Shown here one piece after another: positions 10,430 through 25,623 of a DNA stretch of 64,000 bases. Source of the DNA: Ashinkailepas kermadecensis. Its lineage: Eukaryota > Arthropoda > Thecostraca > Neolepadidae. The stretch is from contig JAOTOM010004677.1 of the NCBI GenBank assembly GCA_034440615.1, positions 240,001 to 304,000 of the forward strand. The letters are read 5' to 3'. Both the position numbers and the translations under genes were made by a program. Below the pieces are notes generated by a model. That model saw only the letters and a list, made by a program, of their open reading frames with translations. It was not told the origin of the DNA and did no database searches. Position 1 is the stretch's first letter, and each line of letters opens with the position of its first letter.

Positions 10430-11350
10430 TTTGCTTTCCAATGTGGCCACCTTCGGCAGCGATACAACGGCGCTATCGCTCCGGCATCGCCGCCACCAGG
10501 CTCTCCAGCACCTCAGGAGATGTGCTGGACCGCGTCGTTTTCAGCTGCGGCACCAGCTGCTCGACGTTGGTGGCTGGTGTCACTCCGTCGACATTTCGCT
10601 CTGCCCGACAGATCGGAGATTCTCGATGGGATCAAGTCTTAGTTGTTACCGGGCCAGACCCAATTCTACTAAAATGCACTGGGGTTGTCTGGCGGCACCA
10701 CTCTTGCGTTTTCGCTTGTGGAGGAGCATCGTCCTGCATGAGGATCGCCTGGCAACAATTTCCACTGCAGAACTGACCCTGTTTCATATGCTCTTCTGAA
10801 GGCATCCAGACCTCCCCTGCACCTCCAGAATGCTCTGACGGTAGTACTCGGCATCATCATCACTATCGTCACGTTCTGATGTACCACTAGCGATTCAGAC
10901 AGAGCGCGATGGCCCATCATTCCCCACACATGGACTTCTGATGGGTGTTTAATGGTTGAAGTGGCTGGAATCTTTGAACGATCATGAGTCCACAGACCAT
11001 CACTTTGGCGACTTGGTGGCTGCTCAACAGCTGACTCCCCGGGCCACAGGACCTTCTCCCGGTCTTCTTTAGCCCAGCTCTCACATTGAGCCAGCTGCTT
11101 CTTCACCAGCTTCGGTCTCTTGCCCAGTTTGAAGGCCCGACGTCCAAATTCCTTACAAGGAGTGTGCACAGTTGTGCAGGAAACACTGTGATCGGGTCCG
11201 GAAAGGTTCTTTGCCAGTGTCCTGGTTGAGTTGTGACGATTTCCCACTGCTTTCGTGATGATCGTCTTGGCTACGCCCGGAACCTTGAGCTTCCGGCCGC
11301 GACCAGGTCTGCCCTGAAGGCCGGTGCCGTCGTTGTCACGCTTCATCTAG
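10430..11350 (-). pseudogene. Decayed Tc1-type transposase in an Ir25a intron
   Basis: Opposite to Ir25a, in the intron between exons F and G. The N-terminal half reads GRPGRGRKLKVPGVAKTI (GRPR/AT-hook-like), NSTRTLAKNLSGPDHSVS (second helix-turn-helix), FKLGKRPKLVKKQLAQ and VHVWGMMG, all typical of Tc1/mariner transposases of the Tc1 group. The C-terminal part continues in another frame with PIENL and VAAMPERYRCIAAEGGHIG, matching the family ending (NPIENLW ... SMP-R---VI-A-GG). Frameshifts and lost catalytic residues show it is dead. Terminal inverted repeats were not located with confidence. Confidence 0.85.
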
Positions 11351-12489
11351 ACGTAGTTGAGCGCGACCTGTTTCCAACTGCATGCACATGCATTCCCTCT
11401 TCTGACTTGGCACCACCCTGCACAGACTTGCTGAGGAAGGCCAGATCACAGTCCTCCCCAACTTTGGCAGGGTGCCAATGTCGGAAGTGCGAACAATCCA
11501 CGCGTCGGATTGGTGCCAACTGACCCCGGTCGCGACCTTCGCCCAGGTCACCCTCACAGTTGCGCCGGAATCTGGGTCGTGGATTCATACAATTTGCGTC
11601 GCTCTAGTCCCATTTCACAATCAATTATAGACGAGTTCTTGAATAAGTAGATGTTCGCGAAATTTCTTTGCACCCCGTAGCTTGTTTGCTTTCGTTGAAA
11701 TTTGGCCTGTTTGGTGCAATGCTATTACCCTATATATTTCACTTTCCCTTCATTCCTCAATTCTTTGGAGCATCAGCCGCACTTGCTCACCCTACCCCGC
11801 CCCACGCCCTAGTCTAGTCCAGGGCGTGGGGCGTGTCTAGTTCTCTCTAAACTATTCACTCCATCTCCTTCGTCCAGCAGTCGCAAAGTTCATGCATGCA
11901 ATACTGTCGTGCAAGTCGGGTCGAAGAGACAATAATCCAAACATCTAACCCCATTTTAGCCAAGAATACACCCATGCGCGGATATGCACGTGCCGGCGTC
12001 TTCTGCCGGGCAAGCGAGCCACTTCTGCATCGGCTACACGGAGCCAGGCCCTGTATTTGTGTGTCCAATCGAATCGAAGGGTCTGTTCAGAGTCAGCACG
12101 TGTCTGCGAGCAGCACGCAGCGGGCGGTGGTCGGCCGGCGCCTGCGATAGGCCTGCTGCTGCTGCTGATGCGCAGAACAGGCAGACGGCCAGGCCGCACG
12201 GATACTGGCCACTTCCATCGAAGTATCCATGGCACCAGAGTCCTGAAATTCTGAAATTTGAGTAGAGACCCACATTCAATGCAAATTGCGTTCACACCAC
12301 TTCTCTCTCTTTCGCATCATTAAGTGTCAGCTTTGCTTTTTATTCCGCATTACGAGTGTGATTTGGATATTTAAAAGCACCTATGGTTTCTGGTAGCAGC
12401 ACTTCCCTGCTTGGCAAAGGCAGCATAGACAGGCATCATAAATATCAGCATCCAATCAACAATGATCACATAAGATTACTGATCAATAG

Positions 12490-12512
12490 GTATATATATA
12501 TATATATATATA
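12490..12512 (+). repeat. (TA)n microsatellite
   Basis: A short TA run in the intron between Ir25a exons F and G. The rest of 11600-13740 holds no recognisable exon. A repeat-like motif gtggcggatccagg occurs at about 12963. Confidence 0.9.
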
Positions 12513-13741
12513 GTTGCACGTTTTCAAAACATCAGGCGTCTTCTTCACATCACTCTTCTTTTTTCTACTCCCTACAAAATATAATTATCTTCAACACTGC
12601 GGGACACTATAACTTAGCTGGATAATTGCCAACCTTGTCTTGCTATATGTTTATCTTGCACACTTAGTTGCCATTAATTGCTGTAGACCTCGGAAAGCAT
12701 AGTGTTAGTGCAATAAATGATGCACGAGTTTCGTACTTCATCTTGGAATCGCATTTTCCCGTACACTATAGCAGGAATTGATTGTCTCAGTTTGTTCACG
12801 TTCACTCACGACTGTTTGCTACTTTCCTGTTTTATTTCTCCTTCTGATTAGCTGTGGAGCAGTTGTCTTCGGGAACAGCCATTGTGAAGGTGCCATTGAT
12901 CACGCGTCTGGCAGCGGCATGGCGGAAAATAAACGATGTCGCGGCGCCGCTCGGCGACTGTCCCAGTGGCGGATCCAGGGGCGGGGGTACAGGGCCATGT
13001 CCATGCCCCCCGGAGAGGCCGATATTTTTGCCAAAATTTTACAGTAAGGCTGCATTTTCTCAAAATTCCAGAACATTGCGCTACATGAATATTGTATTAA
13101 ACAAACCGTACGACTACTAGCTGCCGACAACTGACGAGTCTTTCGAAATCGGATATTTTAACGTACCCCAAGGCGAGCTTTTCGATCCGCTCCTGGACCG
13201 TCCTATTTGTTGTGTGGTGGGCTGGGCTAGCCAGCGGCTAAGTTTGATCAATGCCACCGTGGCCTGAGCAACACATGCAGCCCCGTAACGTCACACGTGT
13301 GCATGACACCCAGGAGAGCCGCGACGCAGGCGGCTCGCTCCCAACGCCCCATCAAGGCAGCCCGGCTGACGGCTGCTGACAGAAATGATGACGTCAGAAA
13401 TGATGACGTCTCGACCGCAGGCGGGTCGATCACCCCACTGTAGTTCTTCTGAATCAATCGCCCCGCCGGACCGGTCCTTCAGCCATTTAGCATGCACATT
13501 TGTCAATTCCCATTACGTGCTTGACATGGCTGTACTTAAAACTTAGGAATAGAATGGAATTCGAGGCCTACAATTGTCAAACAGAGTCGTATTGCACTTA
13601 AATTGACTAGCGCTCCTTCGCCCTATCATCACGGACCGAAGACACTCGCCACTGATTGTGACAAATGGCAGTTTGAAAACTACGAGCGGGTATTTTTGTC
13701 CAGCACGCGCTCCATTGATTAAGCATTCGATTTATTGGCAG

Positions 13742-13863
13742 TATTCTGGAGCTTCAGAAGGACCGCTACTTTGAGGGTCTTACCGCCAAGTACTGGAACG
13801 CCTCCCAGCGGGGGGAGTGTCCAAGCAGGGGAGACAGCGACGGCATCACGCTTCATAGCCTGG
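13742..13863 (+). CDS. Ir25a: Ir25a exon G (end of lobe S2)
   Basis: The acceptor is ttattggcag (ends 13741). The first base completes the codon left by exon F, then ILELQKDRYFEGLTAKYWN and ASQRGECPSRGDSDGITLHS, LG follow. ILELQKDR-FE-L-AKYWN and the D-GITL-SLGGVF motif just before the last membrane helix are IR25a signatures. The donor is G|GTGAGT at 13864. Length is 122 bp, phase 2 to phase 1. The equal length to exon D is coincidental, since the sequences are unrelated. Confidence 0.94.
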
Positions 13864-14168
13864 GTGAGTGCGGCGTATAATGCTGCTGCCACTGATGTAA
13901 ATACAAATACACATGTATCCGATAAGGTGAACTTCTTTTAAGTTGTTCGCGGAGTGTTTTGTCTGTTATGTACCTACTGTGACAAACTCTGTTGACATGG
14001 GACCCTATGGGATGGCTCCACCAATCAAATTGGCAGTACTCATTGCCTTAACAATGCAGCAAGCATTAGGCCATCACCAATAATGTTGCAAGCGTCTCCA
14101 CCCATTCTTGTGTGTCTGCTGTGCTGGTGGTCGTCATGACGTCATTTTGTGGCGGCGGCTGTCGGCAG

Positions 14169-14329
14169 GTGGCGTCTTTATCGCAACCCTGGCCGGACTT
14201 GTGCTGGCGCTTATCACGCTGGCCGGAGAGGTGGTCTACCACAAGAACAAAGCAAACACTCAGGTCACCAGCATGGAGCGGAAGAAAGTGGGCGTCTCAA
14301 TCATCAACGTCAACCCACACAAGGACTGA
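14169..14329 (+). CDS. Ir25a: Ir25a exon H (last transmembrane segment and C-terminus)
   Basis: The acceptor is gtcggcag (ends 14168). It encodes GGVFIATLAGLVLALITLAG, the last membrane helix, then EVVYHKNKANTQVTSMERKK, VGVSIINVNPHKD and a TGA stop at 14327-14329. The short basic cytoplasmic tail is usual for IR25a. The phase joins exon G exactly (LG-G). Downstream at 14330-14460 there is no clear AATAAA signal before the microsatellite block, so the 3' untranslated end cannot be placed. Confidence 0.95.
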
Positions 14330-14456
14330 CTTCAGTTGATGCTACCGCCATCCCCCGGATCTCTTCCATCCATTCTCTAAAATGCTTCTGCCCTCAAAGT
14401 AGTTTATCACCTTGCTTCAATTTCCACTATGTTTGTTTCTTCTGAAATGTATGCGC

Positions 14457-17428
<2,972 letters not shown>

Positions 17429-17429
17429 G

Positions 17430-17500
<71 letters not shown>
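17429..17500 (+). repeat. (TA)n(CA)n(TA)n microsatellite
   Basis: Two TA runs flank a CA run. It lies about 160 bp beyond the stop codon of the minus-strand last exon. Confidence 0.95.
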
Positions 17501-17657
17501 ATATAAATATATGCAATATATCATATTATATATATAATATATCATCTAAGGAAACGTGTCGAAATCTGACAAAGATCGGGTGATAAACGCACAGACAGCG
17601 GGGTGCAGCAGCAAAATATTTGCACCCCGGTATGCCACCGCGCCAGCCCAGCCACAA

Positions 17658-17758
17658 CTAGCGCAGCCGGGTTTGGCCCTGGCCAGCCGACGACTGCGGC
17701 GCCAGTCTGGGCGGCGCGCCACCCTTCTCCTCCAGCGCCAGCTCTGCCACTCCTCTCC

Positions 17759-17790
<32 letters not shown>

Positions 17791-18017
17791 TCCTCTCTAC
17801 CCTCCGCCTCGCCGGACGGCGGCCTCTTCTTGCGGCGTTTCCGGCGGAAGCGCGGCACTCCCGGCTTCCGTGAGCCGCCCTTCTTCTTGCGCGCCGCCGC
17901 CGCTCCTGGAGAGCCGTTGATGAGGGCGGCGATGCCCTGCGCGGCGTCCTCCTTTTCGTCCTTCTCGTCCATCACCAGTCGGGTGTAGCAGTCGTAGTTG
18001 TACTCCTTGCAAGCGCC
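17658..18017 (-). CDS. Terminal exon of an unrecognised minus-strand gene
   Basis: The acceptor is ggctgtcctcag (minus strand, exon begins at 18017), phase 0. It encodes 119 residues: GACKEYNYDCYTRLVMDEKD, then EKEDAAQGIAALINGSPG, a basic stretch with KKKGGSRKP and FRRKRRKKRPP, a 10-Ala run from a (GCC)n repeat, and a tail ending GQTRLR before the stop. The Cys/Tyr-rich start looks folded and conserved, while the basic and Ala-rich tail looks disordered and possibly nuclear. I do not recognise the family. Its phase fits the exon at 19202-19337. GC content is far above the flanks, as in the other coding exons here. Confidence 0.55.
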
Positions 18018-18049
18018 CTGAGGACAGCCAGCCATGATGGCATTTAGGG

Positions 18050-18236
18050 CCGCCACCCAGCTTTAGGGCGGGAAATCTGTCCCAAGGCTTTAATGCAGGC
18101 AATCTGTGCCAAGGCTTTAAGGCCGGCCATCTGTGCCATGGCTTTAGTGAGGGCCATCTGCGCCAAGGCTTGAGAGTGGGCAACCTGTACCAAGGCTTTA
18201 AGGCGGACCACCTTTGTCAAAACTTTAGGGAGGGTC
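18050..18236 (-). repeat. 33-bp degenerate tandem repeat upstream of the terminal exon
   Basis: About six units of roughly 33 bp built around ctgtgccaaggctttaa (plus strand). On the minus strand the units stay open and read as an 11-residue pattern, LKALAQIA--K, within a 90-codon frame. It is separated from the terminal exon by that exon's acceptor, so it is more likely intronic than coding. Confidence 0.7.
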
Positions 18237-18976
18237 ATTTGTGACGTGGCTCTTCGGCTGATGCACGGCCTTCGACGTCTTGAGCCTTCGAAGGATGCCA
18301 TGTCAGTGTCTGCCATCTCTCAAAGAAGCGCACATCTTCCTATTCATTTTATATCCTTACGTAGTGAATCCGTTTTCTACAGCGTCTGGACCAGGGTAAT
18401 AATTTTATTCTCATAACCTGCGGTTGGTTAGAGAAGAAGATGGATGTTTTATTCCAGAGAGAACACGATTTCCTCAGAACTATTCCACAATAATGCGATA
18501 TTCATTTTGTCCATCAAGCCTATTTGTCTATTTTCCATTTCTGTTCATGGTTGAACTATTTTTCCAAAGCTAGCGTGTGCATGTAATGTTAGAGATTCTG
18601 AACTAAGCAGAGCAGGACAACTTTGGGACACCTTTGAGTTAGGAAACATTTTGCCGCATTGCTTGATAGACCAAAACGATTCACTTTTAGTCACCACTTG
18701 GCGAAGCACACCTCACTGGGTTCCAGAATGTGAGAAGGCCCCTCGGCTGAACGCCTCACATAGTGAGGCGAGCACTGGGCACACGGCAGGATAGTTTGCA
18801 AGACCCACACTGCGTGGAACTTGAATGTCTCGCAGCTGACGTATGATAGAAACTGCCAGCTTTGCGGACCTCCAGGGGGACACATCGTCCACTGAGCCGC
18901 TACCAAGACCAGCTTTAAAACTTTCTCCCGTCAATAGCGCGCTCGGTGCCAACCGACGCCTTCACCAGCTCATCTA

Positions 18977-19226
18977 GCGTCGGCAGTGGCCGCCGACACG
19001 CCGACCCACCTGACACAACTCCACGTGACACTCGTGACCTTCACCAGCTCATCTAGCGTCGGCAGTGGCCGCCGACACGCCGACCCACCTGACACAACTC
19101 CACGTGACACTCGTGACCTTTACCAGCTCATCCACCCGTCGCCAGTGGCTGCCGACACGCCGACCCACCTGACACAACTCCACGTGACACTCGTGACCCA
19201 CCTGACACAACTCCACGTGACACTCG
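18977..19226 (-). repeat. Tandem repeat carrying four copies of a splice donor
   Basis: The sequence cacctgacacaactccacgt (plus strand) occurs four times, starting at about 19008, 19087, 19167 and 19200. Two intervals are about 80 bp and one is 33 bp. On the minus strand each copy contains the exon end (ELCQ) and the donor GTGGGT of the exon above. Confidence 0.88.
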
Positions 19227-19337
19227 CGACACGACGGGAACCGGGTCTCCACCGCCTGGCCCTTGCCCCGCTTGGCGGCGCGGGCGCGCGGCACCAGCTG
19301 GGGCAGCGGCACTCCCGGGTCCAACTTCCGGCCGTCT
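19202..19337 (-). CDS. Internal exon of the unrecognised minus-strand gene, with repeated donors
   Basis: Encodes DGRKLDPGVPLPQLVPRARA, AKRGKGQAVETRFPS and CRECHVELCQ. The acceptor AG is at 19338-19339; an alternative 6 bp upstream adds two residues without changing phase. The donor is CAG|GTGGGT at 19201. It starts with one base that completes the codon left by the exon at 34029-34237 and ends in phase 0, matching the terminal exon. The last residues with the donor are repeated downstream, giving further CAG|GTGGGT sites after 19169, 19089 and 19010. Family not recognised. It could be a standalone CG-rich fragment, but phase and splice sites argue for an exon. Confidence 0.5.
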
Positions 19338-19374
19338 CTCCGGCTCCGAGACAGTGTCACCAGCCTGTCGGGGT

Positions 19375-19860
19375 AGTGTCACCAGCCTGTCAGGGTAGTG
19401 TTGCCAGCATGGCGGGGTAGTGTCACCAGCCTATCGGGGTAGTGTCGCCAGCCTGTTGAGGTAATGTCACCACTTTGTCATGGTAGTGCTGCCAGCCTTT
19501 CGAGGTAGTGTCGCCAGCCTGTCAGGGTAGTGTCACCACTTTGCCATGGTAGTGTCGCAAGCTTGTCAGGGTAGTGCTGTCAGCCTGTCCGGGTGGTGTC
19601 ACCAGTTTGCGAGGTAGTGTCACCAGCCTGTCGGGGCAGTGTCGCCAGCCTGTCGAGGTGGTGTCACCAGTCTGCGGGGTAGTGTCACCAGGCTGTCCGG
19701 ATGGTGTCTCCAGTCTGCGGGGTAGTGTCACCAGGCTGTCGGGATAGTGTCACCATTATGTCGGGGTAGTGCCACCTGTCATGGCAGTGTCGCCAGCTGG
19801 TCGGGGTAGTGTCACCATCCTATGCACGAGCCTGCTAAGTTATCGCCGCCAGCCTCTGTC
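19375..19860 (+). repeat. Minisatellite of about 21-22 bp units
   Basis: More than 20 diverged units of the form tagtgtcaccagcctgtcgg. It starts beside the acceptor side of the exon at 19202-19337. Most open frames in it are repeat translations. Confidence 0.88.
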
Positions 19861-20157
19861 ACCAGCCTCTCGATATGTCGGTCTCATAACCCCCACACCA
19901 CACACAGTGACGAGGTTCGTGACTACACACTCCGTCTCTCCGCCGTGCGGTCGCGGCTCCGGAAGGACAGATAAACATCGAAATATGACCGCAAACTTCC
20001 CTCTCGAGCCGTAGTATAACGTGCCAGTTCTTCACACCTACTCGAGAGTCGATTGAAATACGAAGTGATGTCACACACTGCCAAAGTGACGCGTCAGCGA
20101 TTTGTAAATGACTTGTAAGTGACTTGTAAGCGACTTGACAGTAAGTGAACTGTAAAC

Positions 20158-20182
20158 AAACACACACACACACACACACACA
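20158..20182 (+). repeat. (CA)n microsatellite
   Basis: Run of cacacaca, preceded by short near-repeats of gacttgtaagtgacttgtaa at 20108-20150. Confidence 0.92.
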
Positions 20183-20538
20183 ATATGTGGAAATACATTT
20201 CCTCCCCTCGGACCCGCCTGCACGCGCATGCAGCGGCCACGTCGATCGGGTGCCCACCGCCAGACCAGGCCAACGCCACCGAAACGGCACATCACCCGCA
20301 GACACCATCTATTTCCCAGTGCACCACAGTTAACGGCCTCGGCGCCACGGGTCGCCTGTCGTCGCAGCCACGTGATGACCTGCGATGAGTTACGATGTGA
20401 TGACCTACGATGATTTACGATGTGATGACTCGCGACCGGCCGACGTCGCCCGGCCCGAGCTCACTGGCGCGCTATTGTGAGCGTCGGTGGCGCGGGCCGG
20501 CCCGATCTGTTGCCGTCGCGGCGCCGCACCAGGCGGAG

Positions 20539-20570
<32 letters not shown>

Positions 20571-20574
20571 TACG

Positions 20575-20610
<36 letters not shown>
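20539..20610 (+). repeat. (TGCG)n microsatellite
   Basis: About 18 units of tgcg with one tacg interruption. It translates as Arg-Thr-His or Cys-Val-Arg-Ala repeats, which is not evidence of coding. Confidence 0.95.
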
Positions 20611-20680
20611 GCTCGGGCCGGGCGGCGCCGCTGCCGGCCACCGCTGCTGACCCCCGGCCGGCTATTGCGCCGCGTCACGC

Positions 20681-20749
20681 CTGTCGGCTACATGACGTCA
20701 CGGCTGTCGGCTGCGTGACGTCACGACTGTCGGCTGCGAGACGTCACGG
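20681..20749 (+). promoter_or_regulatory. Three 23-bp repeats each holding a CRE-like site
   Basis: Three adjacent units start ctgtcggct. The first two contain the palindrome TGACGTCA and the third the variant AGACGTCA, the binding site of CREB/ATF-type factors. Whether this is a real regulatory element or just a short tandem repeat cannot be told from sequence. No promoter or first exon is recognisable beside it. Confidence 0.4.
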
Positions 20750-21735
20750 TCCATGGCTCGCCATGTGACCTTTGGTGTTGTAGAAGCATGCTCAGTGCAT
20801 ATTACTATGACGCATACACCAGCATCTTCCCTGCTCCACGTGTCTGGAAGTGATGGTAACTAAGTTTTTACGCACCCGCTATTATGTCAACATTTAACGG
20901 CGGTCATCACCATTAAAGATGACAGCCTATTTCATGACCGCTGAACTTAACAGGAAGTGTAGACGGTACTAAATTGACGAGCGGCATTCCCAGTGACTTG
21001 TTGAGTGCTTCGTGACTCATGCTCACGGTGGCGCTTAAAACAAACAAAATGAACTAGAGTGATTATATTGTTATCTTGGTTGATTTAGACACCATCAACA
21101 AGTGGTTAGGACCTCCAAACACTTATGAAATTAACTTATTAACTTATTGTATGGAGTTGTCTGAAAACCCAACATCAACTTACCGAATGAAAGATCACAA
21201 TCTAAAGGCATTGTGTATACTTAAATTACGTCTTCTTTTTAGCTTCACTGCTCACAAAATTATAACTTAATTTGAGTGGATTCCAGGGAAATCGATCGAC
21301 ACGCCACCGGGGCCACAGCCGAATCGCGTCCGCACGGCGAATCTACGAACGTCTTTCCTCCCCTTATATTGATCAATCAATTCAAATTAGCCATACTCAG
21401 ACCCTTCTGCCGTCTTGTCGGACCTTTCAACCGACATCAGACTCTGCACGGCAAATCTACGAGTGTCTTTCCTTCCGTTCTATTGATCGATCAATTCAAA
21501 TTAGCCGTACTCAAGATGTCAGACCCTCCTATCGACATCGGACTCTGCACGAATTCTGATGTGGGCATTCTGGTCTTGACGACGGCAACCGGAGACCATA
21601 TCAGATGTAAGCAAGCGACCGTTGTACCTCCAAGGGTATCAAGGCTCGACAAGTTCCCAATTTGCTACTAAATTCTGGGCCACTGCTTGCTACCTGGTGC
21701 TCTCTGTTATACTTGAGTATGACGTCACCATCACT

Positions 21736-21781
<46 letters not shown>

Positions 21782-21798
21782 CTCTCTCTCTCTCTATA

Positions 21799-21870
<72 letters not shown>

Positions 21871-23900
21871 TCCTGGGGGTGGGAGGTAGGTGCTAAAACG
21901 TACCCAAAACCCCACAACGCTCTCAACCTACAACGCAAGCACTAACTCTACCTGCAATACCAGCCGCGCACACGCCGCGGCCGGGACAGGTCGGGTCATG
22001 TGTAGCCTGAGGCTGGGTCGTCCGGTGGTCAGCTGAGTGTGGCCGGGCACAGTCGTGACGGAGCGGCCGGCCGAGCGGACGATAGTGCAGCGTGCACAGC
22101 GGTGCGAGAAGTGCGACTTTGCGGTGGCCATTTGAGCACATCTGACAACGCCGTCTCAGACAGGACCATCGGACTTAGAATCTATGCACGGTGATCTGTG
22201 AACTTACGAGCGCCGGATGGACAACATGGGCAGAGGAAGTAGTGATCCATCCTTGTTGGTGAACGAGTCGCTCTCCCCACCGAACAGACATCTTTACCCA
22301 CGCTAAGATAAAGGGACAAGTCTGCACGGCGTTCACTGGAAGAGGCTCGCTGCGGTGCCGCCGGATGGGAGGCTGGCGGCCCTGCCTGAGCCGGCGCTGC
22401 TCCTTCCTGCGCCCGGGAGCACGGGCCAGGTGCAGCAGCTGCTGGCACGGCGGTCCTGACCGCGGCGGGAAGCGCTGCTTCTAAGCGGTCGACTCTCCAA
22501 CACTGATAAGTGAACATTGTGACAGTTTGCAAGTGTATTCTAGTTTGTTTGCTTGTTGTGTTTTGTGCGATACAGCAGTGTTTGTGGGCTTGACAGGCAA
22601 GAAGGCTTTTTTATGTGATATCGTAATGCACTTTAAAAATAGCGTAAAATGAACTGTGACAAGTGTCGCGCATTCTCGAACGCAGTCAGCGTACTTCCGC
22701 TAGGAACACGCTGTTTCTTCATTCTTCTTTTTTTGTCATGCTCGCTGATGTTGGCTTGTGTTATTGGTCGTAGTGTATGAGCACGATCGATGGTTGGCCG
22801 GCCACTCCGTCACCCCCGGCCCGATTCTCGACTGTCCATTTTAGGGCTGGTGGATCACGATACCAGGGAGGTTGGAGATTAGCTGGTTTTACAGCGGAAA
22901 TTTGCTCGTGTTTAGTATAGCTGGTATATTAACTTTATATATGGTACAAAAGTTAGCAGCTAGCATAACGCCAAGTACGTTTACTTTTTACGGTCATTTT
23001 GTGTTAATTATAGTAAAGTAGTGGTCTTTTATTGGGCGTATAAACTGATATTGTACATAAGAATTAATTTTCATTTCTTATAACTTTGATTTGAAGATTT
23101 ACATTTTTTGGTTCTAAAAACTGACATATTCAGTCCGATCCTCTTCCTCCAGGGTTGCCACCGTGGTACGATCGTACCAGCTCTGGTACGCTTTCGACAA
23201 ATCTGGCACGCAAGTATGATATCGGTTTCAGGCAGAGCGCCTGCTGAAGTCAGGGGCACGCATTTTGTGCATGCCTTTTTCAAATTAATTCAACGATTGC
23301 GGATGGTTTGAATCGGCATTTCACAACACCGAATTGATCAAAGAACCTCACCGTTCTTTCTTTATTGGTTTATGGTGTTCCGTTCAGTAATTGTCGTGGT
23401 GTGAAATGAAAGCATTCTCGACAAGAAATTCCCTGCATGAAAAAGGGTCGGACAACTGGCAAGTGGTAGCATAACGTAGCAAGTCGATCAGACGGTATAG
23501 CATCGTCGCAAACAGGGCTGGAAACCTCTCACGAAGGGAGTGGGTCCAGGTCCTTATTTTCAATACATATTTTCAGGTTGAATCGACCCCCCCCCAAATT
23601 CTTGGAAAACAAATTCATTCGAAACCATTTGGAACTATTGGGATTTTCCTAGTGGTTTTAATGGTCCCTAATGGTCTGAATGCTTCCCGATGGAATTGGT
23701 TCCAATGGTCCTAATAGTATTCTGGCCAGACCAATCGGAGTTTACATTCGGAACCTGGTGGTTCAGCGTCGTTTTCCTTGTGGCATTATAGCCAGAGTGG
23801 TATTAACTGCCGTCTTACTAGACATGTATGGATTGCCGTGAAAAAATACGATGCATTTTCAAATGCATGGGGTCTACGCGCTAGCGGATCTAAAGGGTAG
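20750..23900. other. Non-coding stretch of the large minus-strand intron
   Basis: Holds a (TA)n/(TC)n block at 21737-21867 and a near-duplicate pair of about 100 bp (21300-21400 and 21420-21540, sharing gatcaatcaattcaaattag). A GC-rich island follows at about 21950-22500, and a copy of the motif tggttttacagcggaaattt is at 22884. No protein family was recognised. Confidence 0.5.
21737..21867 (+). repeat. (TA)n(TC)n(TA)n microsatellite
   Basis: Two long TA runs flank a (TC)n run of about 20 bp. Confidence 0.97.
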
Positions 23901-23906
23901 GGACAC

Positions 23907-24680
23907 GAGTTGGTTTTACAGCGGAAATTTGCTCCCAGGTCACGTGGTCTCAGGAACAAGATAGAGGGAGAAGACCCGGCATAGTGATCTGCATAAATTA
24001 AAAGCGACCACCAAATCTAATTCTCACATCAGTTTTAATAACGAAATAGGTTTTAGTATTGACGCTGTTGAAATAAGTAGGATTAAACGTACGAATATCA
24101 GCAAATTGCAATACGCTTTCTAATTTACGTCGAGGCTGCACTCAGCTCTACGGCATCTGGCAGCCGACGGATGACTGCCAGATAACAAATTGGCGCTGTG
24201 GTTAAATTAGCGAAGGATGCGGTTATGAGCCAACTCCCTGAGCAACCGTAGAGAAAATGATAACAAAAGTACACTTAATCGATGTCAACCAAGTTTATAA
24301 ATCCATACCTGATACTGCCGACATGCTCACGCCGTACAACTAGTAAATATTCACAACACACCCCACGAGTAGGACGCTCGTGCACCGACTGATTCGCTGC
24401 CTGCTGCGTACTGGGATATAGGTTTCGGAATATAAAATGGTTTAACGAAAATTATACTAAACCAATCGGTCTAAAATCGTTTTATTCTCACCACCAAGAA
24501 ACAAGTTTTGTCAATGAAAAAGATGAGAAAATTGAGTGAAATCAATTCTTGTTAATAATAAATGTTCTCCGATGTACTTTTTTAGTTCATGTCTGGAATG
24601 TTTAGTTGAAGCAAGGAATGACTTGGAAGGATGAAAAGCGACTAGACGGGAGAGCAAATTGCCGCTGTAAAACCGACTAC
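23907..24680. mobile_element. Possible MITE bounded by inverted copies of a 27-bp motif
   Basis: The left end, ttggttttacagcggaaatt followed by tgctc (23910-23934), is matched in inverse orientation at 24652-24677 with about three differences. Further single copies occur at 22883-22907 (plus) and 27592-27610 (minus). The inverted pairing suggests terminal repeats of a short DNA element of about 770 bp, but no target-site duplication could be confirmed. Confidence 0.4.
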
Positions 24681-24849
24681 GGACGCCATGCCCTCTCCCC
24701 ACTCTCCAAGCGGCGTGGAGGGGACCAAACTATCTCACCGCCACCAAAACAGGACTGTAAAATGAACTCAAAATATCGATCTAATGACACACGCAAGGGC
24801 ATATTTTAAGAAGTTTTCCTTAGGGGGAAGATGGCCACAAAATACACAC

Positions 24850-25450
24850 CAAAATGAAGAACTTAATCGGGATCGGCAAATTGGCCCCTAAAAATGTATG
24901 CATTTACACTTCACCACGCGGCCTATGCCATGTCAATCAGGACCCGGAAATTAACTCTGGAATCCCAAAAATAACCCCAAATGCGTCACAAATTGAGTAT
25001 GGCTCTCTAAAAAAAACACGTGCTTTTGCCACGAAAGAATCGCACCGGGGCCTAAAAAATCACGACGGGAACCGAAAACGCAACTCGCACTCCAAAAGAG
25101 GTCACAAGAACTTGTGCCTCCCGACAACACGCGTTGGTGCCCCGAAGACTCGCGCCTAACCCCGAAGCAAAATCGCGCAGGAGCTCCCAAAAATAGTGGT
25201 GGGATCGCAAAATTACAAAATTACTGGGGATACAAATAAACAGTGGGGCCAAAAACTCGTGACAGGACCATATAAAAATAAATCCGAGGCTTAGAAAAAT
25301 CCAGCGAAGACCCAGAATCGGGGCCTGGAAAACCGACCAAGAATCCCATGAATCGTGCATAGCGCTGAAAAAACGTCCCGACTCCCCGACAAAAATAAAA
25401 TCAGGCCCGGCCCCCAAAATGGCAGTACGTCCCAGTGATGTACCACGTGC
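24850..25450 (+). repeat. Second degenerate G/C-run, A-run repeat cluster
   Basis: Diverged units such as ggggcctaaaaaatcacgac and cggcccccaaaatggc, about 20-28 bp each, the same style as 6380-6975. It leads directly into the long repeat at 25624. Confidence 0.6.
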
Positions 25451-25623
25451 TCCAGTATCGATACCTGGTGGATACGAACACACCCGGGATCTCCAGCCAT
25501 GGTCGCCGGAGCGGGTAGGGTGAAAAGGCGAGTCGTAGGGGAAGGGGCGAAGGCAACCCTCTTTATAACTCAAAGACAATTCTGGGAGGTCCGAGTGTAC
25601 CAGTCTCCCTAGTCCTCCAGTCC

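Noticed and set aside
22182..22532. GC-rich minus frame of 116 codons
   Set aside because: Ala/Pro-rich translation of a GC island without conserved segments; it could be a first exon or CpG-rich promoter, but nothing in the sequence decides this.
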